DNA of 64,000 bases, from positions 62,001-126,000 of the forward strand of contig VKHL01000039.1 of the NCBI GenBank assembly GCA_015146655.1. Direction: 5' to 3'. A program made the translations under genes and the position numbers. The notes below the pieces were generated by a model. The model did no database searches, was not told where the DNA came from, and worked only from the letters and a program-made list of their open reading frames with translations. This document shows positions 12,901-23,863 of the stretch, in pieces (positions within the stretch are counted from its first letter, which is position 1; every line of letters begins with the position of its first letter). The DNA is from Ochromonas danica (Eukaryota; Sar; Chrysophyceae; Chromulinales; Chromulinaceae).

Positions 12901-15583
12901 CACCGACTATCCCTCACTTTCCTTCTTATTGCTAAAGGGATATTTCTCTATCACCTCTCCACTCGACCATCTGAACTATTTGAAGCAATACAATGAAATC
13001 AGAGAAGAGGAGATGGATGAACAAAGCGAGGCAGCACGATGGCTTTCTGTAGATCTCGCAGAGAGCGTACGTCGCGGCATGGCCTTCAATCTTTCACATG
13101 CGGTGCCTCAGTTAGCAGCAATCCACCAGTCTCTTAGTGACGATTATCCTGAGGGAAACCAAGCTTACACTTTCCTAATCTTCGTCATCAATCAATTGCG
13201 ATCTGTCCATCCAACTGTCTCTAGCTTGTACTATGGGGAGATAATATCGAGCAATGGTAGCGCCGACCTGCGGTTCTCCTCATTATTGCCATTGCTGTCC
13301 TCCTCTTTGACCTGCCAATTGACCGAGAAGGATGTAAAACATTTGTTGCACAATCCATGGGAGCTATGGAGTTCTTCCGACCTTGTTGACTTCCTCTTGA
13401 CTGATCTACGACCTTGTTTGTGGTTTGCAGTACTCTCGCCCTCATCTTCCATCCCTCCCGTTCTTTCTTCTTACCCGAAGGAGGTAGATGCATTGGTCTT
13501 TCTATCATCTATCTTCTTGCCGTCGTCACAATCGGAAGAATCTCATCCTTGGATACATGAGCCATTCGTTCTGCGAGCTTTGAAGGAAATGCTCATCACT
13601 CATGAAGCATACCTCCAAAAGCAGCACAATATTCGCTCTCTCCTCACCTTTCAGTGGACCTGGCTCTTAATGGCAGCAGATGTGCCCTTGGATCACACCT
13701 CCATCCACCACCTGGGCTACAAGTTATCACATGACTGGAAGAATGGACTTGCTGCCACGCACCATGCCCCGTTAATCAAGTTGGTGGACATAGGTTTTCT
13801 TTTGCTATCGATGACAAATCGTATCGTGCACTTCAAGCAACGACTAGAATACCTTCAAAGACCCGATGCTATTGATCCATGGACGAACAGAAGCCAACCT
13901 CCTTCTCCTGTCTCATCCTCCAAGAAGAGGATAGCCATCTTTTGTGAGGAATATAATCAAGCTTGGTGGCCAGGTAAGACCCACCGTAGTCTTCACTTTT
14001 TGCTGAGGACTTACACTTTCCTTTGCTTGCTAGGTTGGGGACCAAAACGCTTTGAGAGTCAATTGAAAGTGGATGCGGAGGAGCTTGTGGGTATGGGAGG
14101 CTCTGAGGAAGCAGCTGCTCTTTTCGCACATCATTTGGCCTCCCAGGGCCATGATGTGACCATCTTTGTGAGAATTCCTCCAGAGGAATGGAACATTTCC
14201 ACCAAGCTGTTCCTCCTCAACCACCACCATCATCGGTCTGTTGGTTACAATGTTAGCGAAGGGAAGGAGACTCTAGTACGATGGATGTCGCTGGAAAGTT
14301 TTCCTTCGTCTCCTTTAGCCTTGCAAGATTGTTTCCATGCTCATAGTCGAGAGAATGTGAAACACCGGGAGGAAAAGCAGAGAAGCAAGCTGAACCGTCG
14401 TGATTATGATTATCTTGGCTATGACCGCTGCTTGCAGGCCATTTCTCAAGAAGACTCTACTTCCCCTTTCATCTTTGATGCTTTCATAGCCTGGAGGTAC
14501 TCTTTGTCTCTAGCATTCTCTCCTCTCGTTGCGAAGCGATCCTATCTGTGGTTACATGATCGGTTGATTCAACCGAATCTTCCTCCGATTTTGTCCTTGT
14601 CTTTATTATGTCAGCGTATCTTTGTTCAAAGCAATAGCCACGCTCAAGCCATAGCCAAAGAGTTGATGTCGACTGGTGAACCCGATAAAGACTCTTTAGA
14701 TTCTATCCTTGATCGTTTTATTACTATCTTGCCCAATGGAGCGTACGACTATACTGAACATCTGGTTTCTTCCTCTCCCGCCTTGGTGAAATCGACGATG
14801 ATGGCAAACCAGCCTCACAGATTCATTTACACAAGCTCTCCATTACGTGGTCTGCATTTGCTACTTCATCTTTGGCCAACTATTCGTGCAGAGATTCCCA
14901 CTGCAGAAATTCATGTTTACTTTGGAATTACCGATGTGGTGATGCAAGCACTAGCAAACGCCAATCCTCGTATGACCAGAGAGGAGCTCGCTCGGTATTT
15001 CGAGGACTTGTTAAATCAACCAGGGGTGGTCTATCATGGAATGCGGGGTTATGCTGAGCTGGCGTTGGGTTATCAACAAGCTGGTTTCTTTCTATACCCC
15101 TCCATCTACTTCGAGACTGGTTGCATTGCTGCGTTGAAAGCAATGCTTCATGGCGCTATTCCTATTACCAGTCGTTTGGAAAAGTCTGTCTTAGCTGACT
15201 TGGGAGGTCCCTTCGATCTGGGACCAAGCGGCTTGTTTGACGAGGAAGACGATAAGGGACGATATAATTATACAAGTGCTGGGAGTGGAGCAAATAACAA
15301 TAACAAAAGTAATGAGATCTCCTGTCATCATTGTGTTGACAATGGCCATCATCGCCATAGGCGTCTGATTGGCTCGATGGTGGATAAGAACGACGTAGTG
15401 GTAGAGTGGCTAAAGGAGCACTATCTGCCTTGCCTGTTCCGTGCCGTGAAGGTTGACCCCCTGCAGCTTGCAGCGCATCGTCAGGAAATGATGGACTACG
15501 CCAAGAGACACTTCTCCTGGAACACTTCCACCGAGATCTTCGAATCTATCGATGACCACCCACAATCTACACCAAATCAATGA
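9938..15583 (+). CDS. TPR / GT41 (OGT-SPINDLY-like) / GT4-like bifunctional glycosyltransferase
   Basis: An open frame of 1881 codons, probably about 1840 aa after removal of two in-frame introns (10058-10120, 63 nt; 13974-14033, 60 nt). N-terminal hydrophobic segment (residues 8-24), then TPR repeats to about residue 330 (FPEAHLNIAILYKTSGNYEK). A GT41 module follows: LRIGYLSYDWRKHPMGQL (catalytic-His region of OGT), LRPAPLVVSYLGYPYYTG, NVHKKIEP (Lys that binds the UDP phosphate in OGT) and YGAHTTATDLLWMGVPILTM. After about 600 low-similarity residues with Ser/Asp-rich patches comes a GT4-like module: GMGGSEEAAALFAHHLASQG, SYLWLHD, ILPNGAYD, YTSSPLRGL and YPSIYFETGCIAALKAMLHG. In the last, the usual E-x7-E second Glu is Lys. 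GT41 enzymes put GlcNAc or fucose on Ser/Thr; the N-terminal hydrophobic segment hints at a secretory location, which would be unusual. Acceptors are unknown. Confidence 0.82.
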   Translation: MAKIDFSVIFQVLLSIFLFSLQLKENVGVEQKSVDLFNLAVRQHPTLTLPCYLIIMLWLIQVNKNLNEDNREAFELYQEALNLDWRFPEAHLNIAILYKTSGNYEKAISHYYNAIEFAPTEAFRVNAISYWIEISMRYYGLTNYEQVQHWVTMAESVELPESTAHLRSLLGRLYYHQGLKSKAEEQYLLVTSQSPNYFYGWIQLGNHYFFERRHPEARIAYKRALVELSDPKDHFNIACICHNIAQVYREESNYYEALRYIACSLHSSSNQDRQAYLGTMYAIKGLTCYWQHFEELEDNIKRQLELIYEKDSFNDHEFDTYSALLMRYLPPDIPTTAGSNRCSSKPKYFPNVYLQDKRLTASAAKVPEPLRIGYLSYDWRKHPMGQLTSYLVTHPKGGIEVYCLSYGPNDQSPARLFVSASCSHFIDFYAVLNDGLVAEYIYTNLALDILVDLTTLTFNNRIDISNLRPAPLVVSYLGYPYYTGCKGFDYMMIDRVMAPPDYQHANHRHNIKPERLLYLPHSYQSNNMPLDLFPIVYNYSSYLGGLSLYRQSSQSIHVCILNVHKKIEPLVFHSWMNMLHRNLNIRLLFLNAPASTRQQIRLQAGYHGIDSFRLQFIKMLTWRVHLERIGIYCDLAWDTFVYGAHTTATDLLWMGVPILTMKAFGQAPGGGVPSRVASSIVQYSKDIRSSSVREHIPGSSNSSNSNNARHSRDQIDTNYSTREMDFTWTITETIKEYENAVNLIHQPNVLYGMRQSILAHSCSAPSFDREGQARAVRYAYEAMVDMAFLYRGQGDGEGDRQRIKPHIFLLPQYFPSSHLCEDAVDKMSVYDSPVSTSMNRNVDGYKNGYSKVRVKAEAKMMEFFSQENHVSPSALNALLARLQYHRRISNDDYYTGIDWDSSYSVNVRESKNGSVVSSLLQSIGKLEHWLQLSAKSEDINSCNVQKEDSDSDSDETADVRRETVKEMLFNDEIPSSSTPVTTFKPILFTDYPSLSFLLLKGYFSITSPLDHLNYLKQYNEIREEEMDEQSEAARWLSVDLAESVRRGMAFNLSHAVPQLAAIHQSLSDDYPEGNQAYTFLIFVINQLRSVHPTVSSLYYGEIISSNGSADLRFSSLLPLLSSSLTCQLTEKDVKHLLHNPWELWSSSDLVDFLLTDLRPCLWFAVLSPSSSIPPVLSSYPKEVDALVFLSSIFLPSSQSEESHPWIHEPFVLRALKEMLITHEAYLQKQHNIRSLLTFQWTWLLMAADVPLDHTSIHHLGYKLSHDWKNGLAATHHAPLIKLVDIGFLLLSMTNRIVHFKQRLEYLQRPDAIDPWTNRSQPPSPVSSSKKRIAIFCEEYNQAWWPGKTHRSLHFLLRTYTFLCLLGWGPKRFESQLKVDAEELVGMGGSEEAAALFAHHLASQGHDVTIFVRIPPEEWNISTKLFLLNHHHHRSVGYNVSEGKETLVRWMSLESFPSSPLALQDCFHAHSRENVKHREEKQRSKLNRRDYDYLGYDRCLQAISQEDSTSPFIFDAFIAWRYSLSLAFSPLVAKRSYLWLHDRLIQPNLPPILSLSLLCQRIFVQSNSHAQAIAKELMSTGEPDKDSLDSILDRFITILPNGAYDYTEHLVSSSPALVKSTMMANQPHRFIYTSSPLRGLHLLLHLWPTIRAEIPTAEIHVYFGITDVVMQALANANPRMTREELARYFEDLLNQPGVVYHGMRGYAELALGYQQAGFFLYPSIYFETGCIAALKAMLHGAIPITSRLEKSVLADLGGPFDLGPSGLFDEEDDKGRYNYTSAGSGANNNNKSNEISCHHCVDNGHHRHRRLIGSMVDKNDVVVEWLKEHYLPCLFRAVKVDPLQLAAHRQEMMDYAKRHFSWNTSTEIFESIDDHPQSTPNQ
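10058..10120 (+). other. in-frame 63-nt intron candidate in the glycosyltransferase gene
   Basis: Starts GTAAGA and ends TTCAG. It is 63 nt, a multiple of three, and has no stop in frame. Removing it joins FNLA to VNKNLNEDNREAFELYQEA and restores a clean TPR spacing, while the retained reading gives a hydrophobic run (LPCYLIIMLWLIQ) unlike a TPR. Confidence 0.65.
13974..14033 (+). other. in-frame 60-nt intron candidate in the glycosyltransferase gene
   Basis: Starts GTAAGA and ends TTGCTAG; 60 nt, no in-frame stop. Removal joins QAWWPG to WGPKRFESQL immediately before the GT4 nucleotide-binding glycine motif. The pyrimidine-rich 3' end (CTTTCCTTTGCTTGCTAG) looks like a splice acceptor. Confidence 0.65.
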
Positions 15584-15718
15584 AAACATGTAGATACTAA
15601 AAAATGAAGACAGTAAATGCTCTTTCTTTAATCTTACACCCACTGCTGTGATTATTACTTGATTACCTGTCATTATTATGCTTCTTTGCTACAGAAGTTC
15701 CATAGAGTGGTCTACACA

Positions 15719-18700
15719 TTATCCATGGAATGCTGTGACAGCAGAGGCAATCTGTTGAGCGGCTTTCTGTGTGACATCTTGAGCTGAGCTCTTAAGAATA
15801 ATATCACAAGATCGGCGAGCAACATTCACTTTGCAATGTAGTAAGACAATAGCACCTATCTGAGTCACAGTCGTGGCAAAGATTGCCTCCTGAGTCGCTG
15901 GAATCGATTCAACATGATGATAAACAGGAGGGATGGCCCTGCGCAGATATTCCAAATCCATACGAGACCAATGACTAATTGGAATACTTTGCTTGGTATC
16001 AAATCTCGTTGTGCCCCATCGCTTGCCAAACTCTCCCGTGTTGATAACCAAGGGTGCCATGTTGAAATCGGAACTCGCATTGGCCAGTGCAGCGGCCGCA
16101 CCAGGTTGAGTGAGATCCAGACCACCAAACACATCGCTAATAAGCTGAGCGGAAGATGGTGCGGGAGAAAGATTTAATGGCATCACTACTGCCGGAGAAG
16201 GAGGAGCAGGAGCCGCGAGAGGAGACAAGGAAGGGACAGGAGGTAACGCAACTGATGGAGAACCAAGAGAAAGTTCAAACTCATCCAGATTGATATGTGG
16301 TAGAATGGCTGCGGAAGAAGATGAAGGAACTGGAACTGGGGCTGCAGGGGTTGGGGAGGCAAATGTAGGATGGGCAGAGTGAGGGGCAGCGTGACCATCC
16401 AGACCCAACAGATCCATCGAACCCATCAAATCAACTACTGGGAGATTTTCTCCACTGACATGTCGAGCAATATTACCATTGGTCTCGGCACTATGCGGAG
16501 CAACAGTTGGTGTAGGAACTGGCACAGGAGCAGGAGAGGTTGGTACAGAAACAGAGGGCTCCACCACAGACTTTCTCTTGGATCCTTGCTTCCCACTGGA
16601 TGAAGCCCCGCCAACTCCACCAAAGAGAGCGGCAGCCATCTTTTCTTTCTCAGTGAGCACTCTAGGGACTACGGGAGCAGGGACGGCAGCAGCAGCAGGA
16701 GGAGCAGGAGAGCTGGTAGTGGCGACGGGAGAGCCCCAAGAGCCAGCGACATGAGGCAAACCACTTGCAGAGGCAGGAGATGCAAGAGGAATACCATTAT
16801 TGGTCTCCGTTGGAGTAGGCACAGGTACAGGTACTGGCACAGGAGCAGGAGGAGGAGGAGGTTCTGGCTTGCGTCCCCAGACTTGAGCCACGCCTCTGTT
16901 ACCAATTAACTGATTGCCTTGAGCTGTGGCAATTGATAATGGAGCAGAATGATGATTATTGATGGCAGGGCCCAAAGGAGTTGGGGTTGGCACAGCAGCC
17001 ACTGGAACAGCAGCAGCAGTAGGAGTACCAGCAGAAGCATTCGCTAGACCACCATTAACCCCCGGGGTAACACTACTAGCACCCACAGCACTGACCAAAG
17101 AGGCAGAGACTGCAGCCGCGGGCATCTTAGGAGCAGCATAAGGAGTAATCTTCAATTGTTTCTTACGTTCACTCTCACCATCCTCATCTGTTCCTTCCTC
17201 TAAGAAAGATAAAGGTACAGCATAAGGTTTAGCACCATAGTTTAATGCCTTTTGAACATAATCATTCAAGAAGGAGAGCTGATCATCAACATCAATATCC
17301 TCACAAGAAGCATCTATTGGTAAGACTTCTACCATAATAGCAGGATGACGTAATAAAGCCAAGACTTCAACACAACGTTGTTGTAAATCTAAAGCACGAG
17401 ATTGGCTAAAGAAAGAAATAGTCTGTAACACTTTGCCAGGACAAGAACCATGCTGTGCAATGAGTTTACTCAAGGCAGTTACTAAAGTTGCCTTTGTGGA
17501 AGCTTCAGATGAGATATGAATAAGATAACAGAGTTTGTCCATAATGACTTCTTTGGATGTACTCGAAGCCAGGTAGCCATATTCACCTAATACCCACGCT
17601 AAGGTTTCGGTTAGAATAGCAGGTAATTTAGACCTGTCTACTAATGTCAAGAAGTTCTCGACAGCTTCTTTGCGTAATTCATCATCTTTCTCGTTAGCAA
17701 GTTCTTCATCATCTTCTTCTTCATCAGCACCTTCAGCAATGAGCTGAGTCAAGGTTTGAGCAACATTAATCTTGACCTTATCTCCTGCTAATTCAAAGAC
17801 ACGAATGATAGTCTGAACATACCAGGCATTGGATGGTGCAAATCGTTCAGCACATTGTGAGATTTGATTGACCAAGTCAGAGCGAAAGTGATCATCTACA
17901 GAGGAAGCCAAGAATGACAAGAGCTTATCCACGATAAACTCCACATTGACTGCATTGGTCATACGGAAAAGTAAATCCAACTAATTCAACCAATCAAGAG
18001 ATCAGTCACAGTAAAACAAATAATCAACAAGACAAGGAAATAATGTCTTACCGTCTTTCGTTTCAAAGTCTCATCAGGATCTTCCAGACAGTCAATAACG
18101 GCTAGTTGATGATCTGCAGCATAACGAGGATGATCTTTCACAATCCCTGCCAAAGCTTTAATACCTATTAATAGCAATCATTACAAATAGACAACGTTGA
18201 TCATCATTACTAACAGCAATTAACAGCATGGAGAGGATAGGTACAACATACCTATGTACTTGAGATTGTGTGAGTCACTGCGAATAAAGCGACTAATCGC
18301 GGTAGCCGCTACATCCATTAAAGTGCCATTGGGATAGATGGTAATGACTGCATTAATGCACTCATAGACCACAGCATAACCCACATTAATGCCAGTATCT
18401 GCTCGTTTCATCACTTCAGCAAGAACTTCATATACTCCTTCTGATGCGGCTTGATCACCTCGTCCTAGCAAGGCTAAGACTCGTACAAGATTCATTTGAA
18501 TCCATGGTGCAGGAATACGATGATAATCAAATTCTCTTGGTAAACGATGTTCAATAATCTGTTTGAGAATGGAAACAAAAGAAGGTACAAGATCTTTGAA
18601 TCGCATGGGATCATCTACAATCATTGCTTGGAATAATGGCAGAGTTGCTCCCATCACCGATGGATCTATACATGAAAGACATTCAATCTTGTTAGATAAG

Positions 18701-19849
18701 CATTACACTAACAAGTTCATCATTATGTACAGTACCTTTGTCACAAAGAGCTCGTCGTATTTTAGGGAGATGGTCTAATACAGAATTCTTATCCATTTGA
18801 TAGAAACGATGTAAAGCAGCTACAGCTTTCTTACGAACAATCTCCATTTCATGTGAGAGAAGATTGAGAACATCTCCAATGACTGCTGGAATCATATCCT
18901 CTGTGATCAACTTACACACTGCATTTAATGCAGCTGTCACTTCCAACATATTTGTACTACAAAAAATACACAAAAATATCGGTTTATACAGTATTAGTAT
19001 GATTTTAGCCCTTAATAAATAAAGGCACTTACCTCTTCATATCACGTTGAATTTGATTGACCAACATAAAGCGGAACTCATGATCAGGTGAAAGGAAGAG
19101 AGCCGCTATACCACCACATCAAGCAACAAAAACACACATTAGACACAAGATAGAGGCAGAGGATGAGTGACCATATCATATCAGCATATCATTAACAATG
19201 TGTTGTAATAACAGTGCAACATGTATAAGCTATTAAGACAGTCAGTCAGAGTGTCACTTACCAGTAAGATAGCCTGCCCTCTTCTGAGAGATAGTGGTGG
19301 AGGCACACAGTTCAACAGATTTCAGATAAGCAAAAGAAGCATCTTGTCCTAACATCTCAATATAGAGTGCACGAATAACCATTTCTTTCATTTTCTTCTT
19401 GGGTACATTACTTTGAGCGACTGCTTTCTTGAGATAGATCACCTAGTAGTCACCCAAACAACAATAGCAACATTTCCCATTGAACATGTCATATGGTGAG
19501 TGAGTGAGTGAATGAGAGACAGAGTAAGTGAATGTGAATGACAGAGTAAGTGAATATGAGTGAGAGACAGAGTAAGTGAATGTGAGTGAGAGAGTAAGTG
19601 AATGTGAGTGAGAGAGTAAGTGAATGTGAGTGAGAGAGTAAGTGAATGTGAGAGTGTGGGTGTGGAGGCTATGGTATGGTATGGCATGGTATGGTGTGAT
19701 ATGATAGGCTATGGTATGATATGGTTAGGGTATGATGGGGTAGAGGGTCTTACCTCTTCAGTAATAATACGATCTTCTTCTTGTTTACTCTTTGATTCTC
19801 CAATAGCTTTCACTAAATCAAAGAAGTCACGACTTGGTATAGCTGCCAT
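15719..19849 (-). CDS. AP4E1: AP-4 complex epsilon adaptin
   Basis: Seven exons on the minus strand (19849-19754, 19442-19262, 19105-19033, 18956-18736, 18665-18252, 18164-18052, 17980-15719) join in frame to 1119 aa. The start MAAIPSRDFFDLVKAIGESK and the HEAT/Armadillo trunk match large adaptins, AP-4 epsilon in particular: ALYIEMLGQDASFAYLKSVE, RRALCDKDPSVMGATLPLF, LPREFDYHRIPAPWIQMNL, SDSHNLKYIGIKAL, QLAVIDCLEDPDETLKRKT and AERFAPSNAWYVQTIIRVFE. From about residue 610 the hinge is an Ala/Pro/Val/Thr-rich low-complexity linker with recurring PVPVPVPTPT units, and the last 120 residues form a small ear-like domain. AP-4 is a clathrin-independent coat that sorts cargo at the trans-Golgi network. 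Intron 1 holds a minisatellite. The gene diverges from UPF1, with 605 bp between start codons. Confidence 0.9.
19496..19745. repeat. minisatellite in intron 1 of the AP-4 epsilon gene
   Basis: On the plus strand a roughly 22-bp unit (AGAGAGTAAGTGAATGTGAG) repeats about six times with small changes between 19505 and 19650. TATGG-type pentamers follow at 19670-19735. The array makes up most of a 310-bp intron. Confidence 0.8.
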
Positions 19850-20454
19850 TTTCTTATTGTTTTTATTGTTATTGGATCAATATGATAATAGACTTAGACT
19901 AATAATAATAAGGTGGAATAATTAAATATAGAATAAGGAATAACACGACTTCTTCTTCTTCTATTATTAAATTATTTCTCTTTCTTTCTCTCTTTCTCTC
20001 TCTCTTTCTTGACAGAAGACAAGAACGATTGATGAATTCGATTCGATCTTTTGGTTCCCTTCTTTCCTGCCACAACAAGTGACTGAGTCTGGATCTTGTC
20101 AAGTTAATGGCCTAGGATTCTAGATCTCTGGAGCTTTGGCTCTCTGGTGTTGGCAGCCTCGAAAAAGCGCGTTTCTGGTTTTGTGTTCGTACCGGATCCC
20201 GGAAAAGGGACTACGCCATAAGATGAAAAGTGTGTTTTAAAAATCAATTTATGGTATTTTGGGAAGGGAAGGAGTTGATTTTGCTCTGAGAGGCTGAGAA
20301 GCTGTCACATGATGACCCTTTCTTTGCCATCAAGACAGAGGAAGGCTTAAATCAAATCAAATCTCACTTCTCACCAGGACATTCATTCACTATTATTATT
20401 GTTATTTCATTTGGTTGGCTCCTTCCATCTTAATTGTCTTCATAAGTCGAAGTA
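19850..20454. promoter_or_regulatory. divergent promoter region of AP-4 epsilon and UPF1
   Basis: 605 bp between two start codons on opposite strands. A CTTTCTCTCTTTCTCTC pyrimidine tract lies near 19978-20010, and A/T-rich sequence flanks each start. No specific factor site could be named. Confidence 0.4.
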
Positions 20455-23400
20455 ATGAGTGTAAAGGTAAGAAAGATAATCGTCATCATTTATCAAATCA
20501 TTATTCATTAATATTCACTGACGTTTGTCTAATGACTGACTGATTATTAGCATTTAACCAATGGTCATGAGATCGATATGAATGATCTAGGAATGGCATT
20601 AGAAAGTGAAAGTGTGATCGATGATGGTGATGAAGGTGAAGGTGAAGGTCTCGTAGAAGTTGATCTACCAGACTATGCCTGTGTCTATTGTGGTATCTCA
20701 GATCCATCTTGTGTTGTCAAATGCGTGGAGTCTAGCAAATGGTTTTGTAATGGACGTGGAAATACTTCTGCTTCTCATATTATCCAACATCTTGTTCGTT
20801 CTCGTAATCGTACAGTCTCATTACATCCTGATTCACCTTTAGGAGAAACATTAATTGAATGCTATAACTGTGGTAGTCGAAATGTCTTTCTTATGGGATT
20901 TATTCCTGCTAAGCATGATTCTGTCGTAGTCTTACTTTGTCGTGAACCTTGCTTATCTAATGGTGCCTTGAAAGACATGGAATGGGATCTATCTCAATGG
21001 ATGCCACTTATTGAAGATCGTGCTTTTCTTTCTTGGTTAGTTAAAGTTCCTTCTGAGAAAGATCAATTACGTGCAAGACAAATTACTACAGCACAAATTA
21101 ATACATTAGAAGAATTATGGAGAGATAATCCAGAAGCAACATTAGAAGATTTGGAGAGACCTGGTGTAGATGAAGAAGTTCAATCTACTTTATTACGTTA
21201 TGAAGATGGATATCATTATCAGAATATCTTAGCACCTTTAGTGAAATTAGAAGCAGAATATGATCGAAAAATGAAAGAAAATCAAAAACAAGAAGATCTC
21301 TCTGTTCGTTGGGATAAAAGTTTATCAAATAAACGAATTGCTTATTTCCAATTTCCTAGTCGTGAAGAAAGCGAATTAAGATTAGTAGTAGGAGATGAAT
21401 TAAGACTTCGTTTAGATGCAGGAGCAGCACGTCTCTTTGGCCGAGATTGGTCAGATACAGGACATGTATTACGTATTGAAGATGGTGAAATTGCTTTAGA
21501 GATACGTGGACAAGTGACACCAACAAATATTACAGAAGGATATATTGCAGAGTTTATTTGGAAACCAACAAGTTATGAGAGAATGCAAAACGCATTGAAG
21601 ACTTTTGCAGTGGATGATGTCTCAGTATCTGGTTACCTCTATCATCGATTACTAGGACATGATGTAGAACCTCAGGTGTTAAAGACAGTTCTTCCAAATC
21701 GTCTATCTGTGCCTGGATTACCAGATTTAAATCATTCTCAACATGCTGCGGTACAAGCTGTTTTGCAGAGACCTTTGAGTTTAATTCAAGGACCGGTAAG
21801 TGTCATCGTGATCATTCTCTTGATTCTCTCAGTGAATTGCTCATAAACTTACTCATTCCTATAGCCTGGCACGGGCAAGACCGTAACCTCTGCGAGTCTT
21901 GTCTATCATCTGGCTAAGCAAGAAGTTGGTCAAGTTCTTGTTTGTGCTCCTTCTAACGTCGCTGTGGATCAACTGGCGGAGAAGATTGATAAGACGGGCT
22001 TGCGTGTTGTTCGTCTTGCAGCAAAATCGCGTGAATCAACTCCTTCCTTAGTCGATCACCTTTGCCTGCATACCTTAGTGCGTAATCTTGATACTCCAGA
22101 CAAGGCTGAATTGAGGAAGTTATATCAACTGAAAGAAGAAATAGGTGAATTAACTGCAGCTGATGCGAGACGATTCCGTCATTTACGTAGTCAAGCTGAA
22201 AGAGAGATTCTTCAAGCTGCGGATGTTATCTGTACTACTTGTGTCGGTGCAGGTGATCCTCGTTTGGCGAATTTACGCTTTAGACAGTTGTTGATCGATG
22301 AAAGTACCCAAGCCATGGAACCAGAATGCTTTATTCCTATCGTCTTGGGTGTGAAACAATTGGTTTTAGTGGGTGATCATTGCCAATTGGGTCCTGTTGT
22401 CATGTGCAAGAAAGCTGCAAAAGCTGGACTGACACAGTCTCTCTTTGAACGTTTGGTCTTATTGGGTATTCGTCCCATTCGTTTACAAGTACAATACCGT
22501 ATGCATCCTTGTCTGTCTGAGTTTCCTTCCAATATGGTGAGAACACATTCAGTTTTCTCTTTCCACCACGACCTTCTAATTCTTTTCTTTTTTTTGTCCA
22601 ATCTTTGTTTTAAATTAGTTCTATGAAGGGACCTTACAAAACGGTGTTTCTAATCAACAACGTATCTTCCCTGGAGCCGAATTCCTTTGGCCTAATCCTA
22701 ATCGCCCAATGTATTTCCTTGTTAACAATGGTAATGAAGAGATTGGTGCTTCTGGAACTTCTTTCTTAAATCGTTCTGAAGCTGCAGCTGTTGAGAAGAT
22801 TGTATCAACGATGTTGAAAGCTAACATCTCTCCTGAACAAATTGGTATTGTTACACCTTATGAAGGCCAAAGATCCTTTGTTGTCTCCTATATGCAAAAG
22901 AATGGATCTCAGCGCGTTGAACTTTATAAAGAGATTGAAGTTGCCTCTGTTGATTCTTTCCAAGGTCGTGAGAAGGATTTCATTATCGTCTCTTGTGTTC
23001 GTTCTAATACTCAGCAGGGTATTGGCTTTTTGCGTGATCCTAGGCGTTTAAATGTGGCACTTACACGTGCTCGTTATGGAGTGATCATTATTGGTAATGC
23101 CCGTCTCTTGGCTAGAAATCCTTTATGGTATGCTCTGTTGAATCATTTCCAAGAAAGAGATTGTATTGTGGAAGGACCTTTGAATAATCTCCAACCTTCT
23201 CTTATCAATTTACCCAAACCTAAGATCTCTACTAACGATAAGCGGTTAACTTTCACTGCTTTGGGAACTCAATCTTGGGGATTTGAAGCCTTGGATCCTG
23301 TTGTTGGTGCTAGTGGTGGTGTGATTGGTGGGCCAGCTGGAGGTGGTGGTGGTACATACTATGCCAAAACTTGGGGAGATCATCAGTCTTTTGATTTGCG

Positions 23401-23863
23401 CTCTCAGACGTCTACTACTCCTTCTGAACAACTCTCTCGTGCAGGAGTGCAGAGCTTTGGTGGTCATCATGGTAAGGTGGGTAGTGGCAAAGGCACAGGA
23501 GACTCTCGCTATAATCCAATCTACCAAGATGCTGCTGCTCATCTTGATCAAAAGTAAGTCATTAGTTTTGCTATAATCTCTGTGTTGGCTGTTGTATCAC
23601 TCTTCTCATGATAACGTTTTTGTAGTGAGCGTATGGTTAGAGGACCATTCATGGGGGCAGACACGTTGAGCTTATCTGGTAGCAGCACGACGAGTGGACT
23701 CTTCCCAACGGGTATGCTCTACCAGCAAGACTTCTTTGACCCACTAAGCAGCGCCACCAGTGGTAGCAACAAAGGAAGTGGAAAGAATAAGATTGATTCG
23801 TTTGATACGACCTCTTTGCGCAGTCAAGAAGAGACAATTTCTCTCATTTCAAATATGAGATAA
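20455..23863 (+). CDS. UPF1: UPF1 (RENT1) NMD RNA helicase
   Basis: Five exons (20455-20466, 20551-21795, 21865-22536, 22619-23553, 23626-23863) join in frame to 1033 aa. The first exon is only 12 nt (MSVK), joined to [14 protein letters not shown]. The N-terminal Cys/His-rich zinc domain (residues about 45-155, [15 protein letters not shown] through LLCREPC) binds UPF2 in known UPF1 proteins. Helicase superfamily 1 motifs follow: GPPGTGKT (split by intron 2 between GP and PGTGKT), [57 protein letters not shown] and [11 protein letters not shown]. The 190-residue tail is Gly/Ser-rich with a few SQ/TQ sites ([18 protein letters not shown]), shorter than in animals. UPF1 is the central ATP-dependent helicase of nonsense-mediated mRNA decay. 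Confidence 0.96.

Noticed and set aside
19496-19745. Regular repeats resembling a CRISPR array in the AP-4 intron
   Set aside because: Repeats are degenerate, directly adjacent and without unique spacers, in a nuclear intron; it is a minisatellite.
20100-20225. Possible tRNA-like stretch (GTTCGTACC near 20186)
   Set aside because: No matching acceptor or T-stem pairing could be drawn around it.
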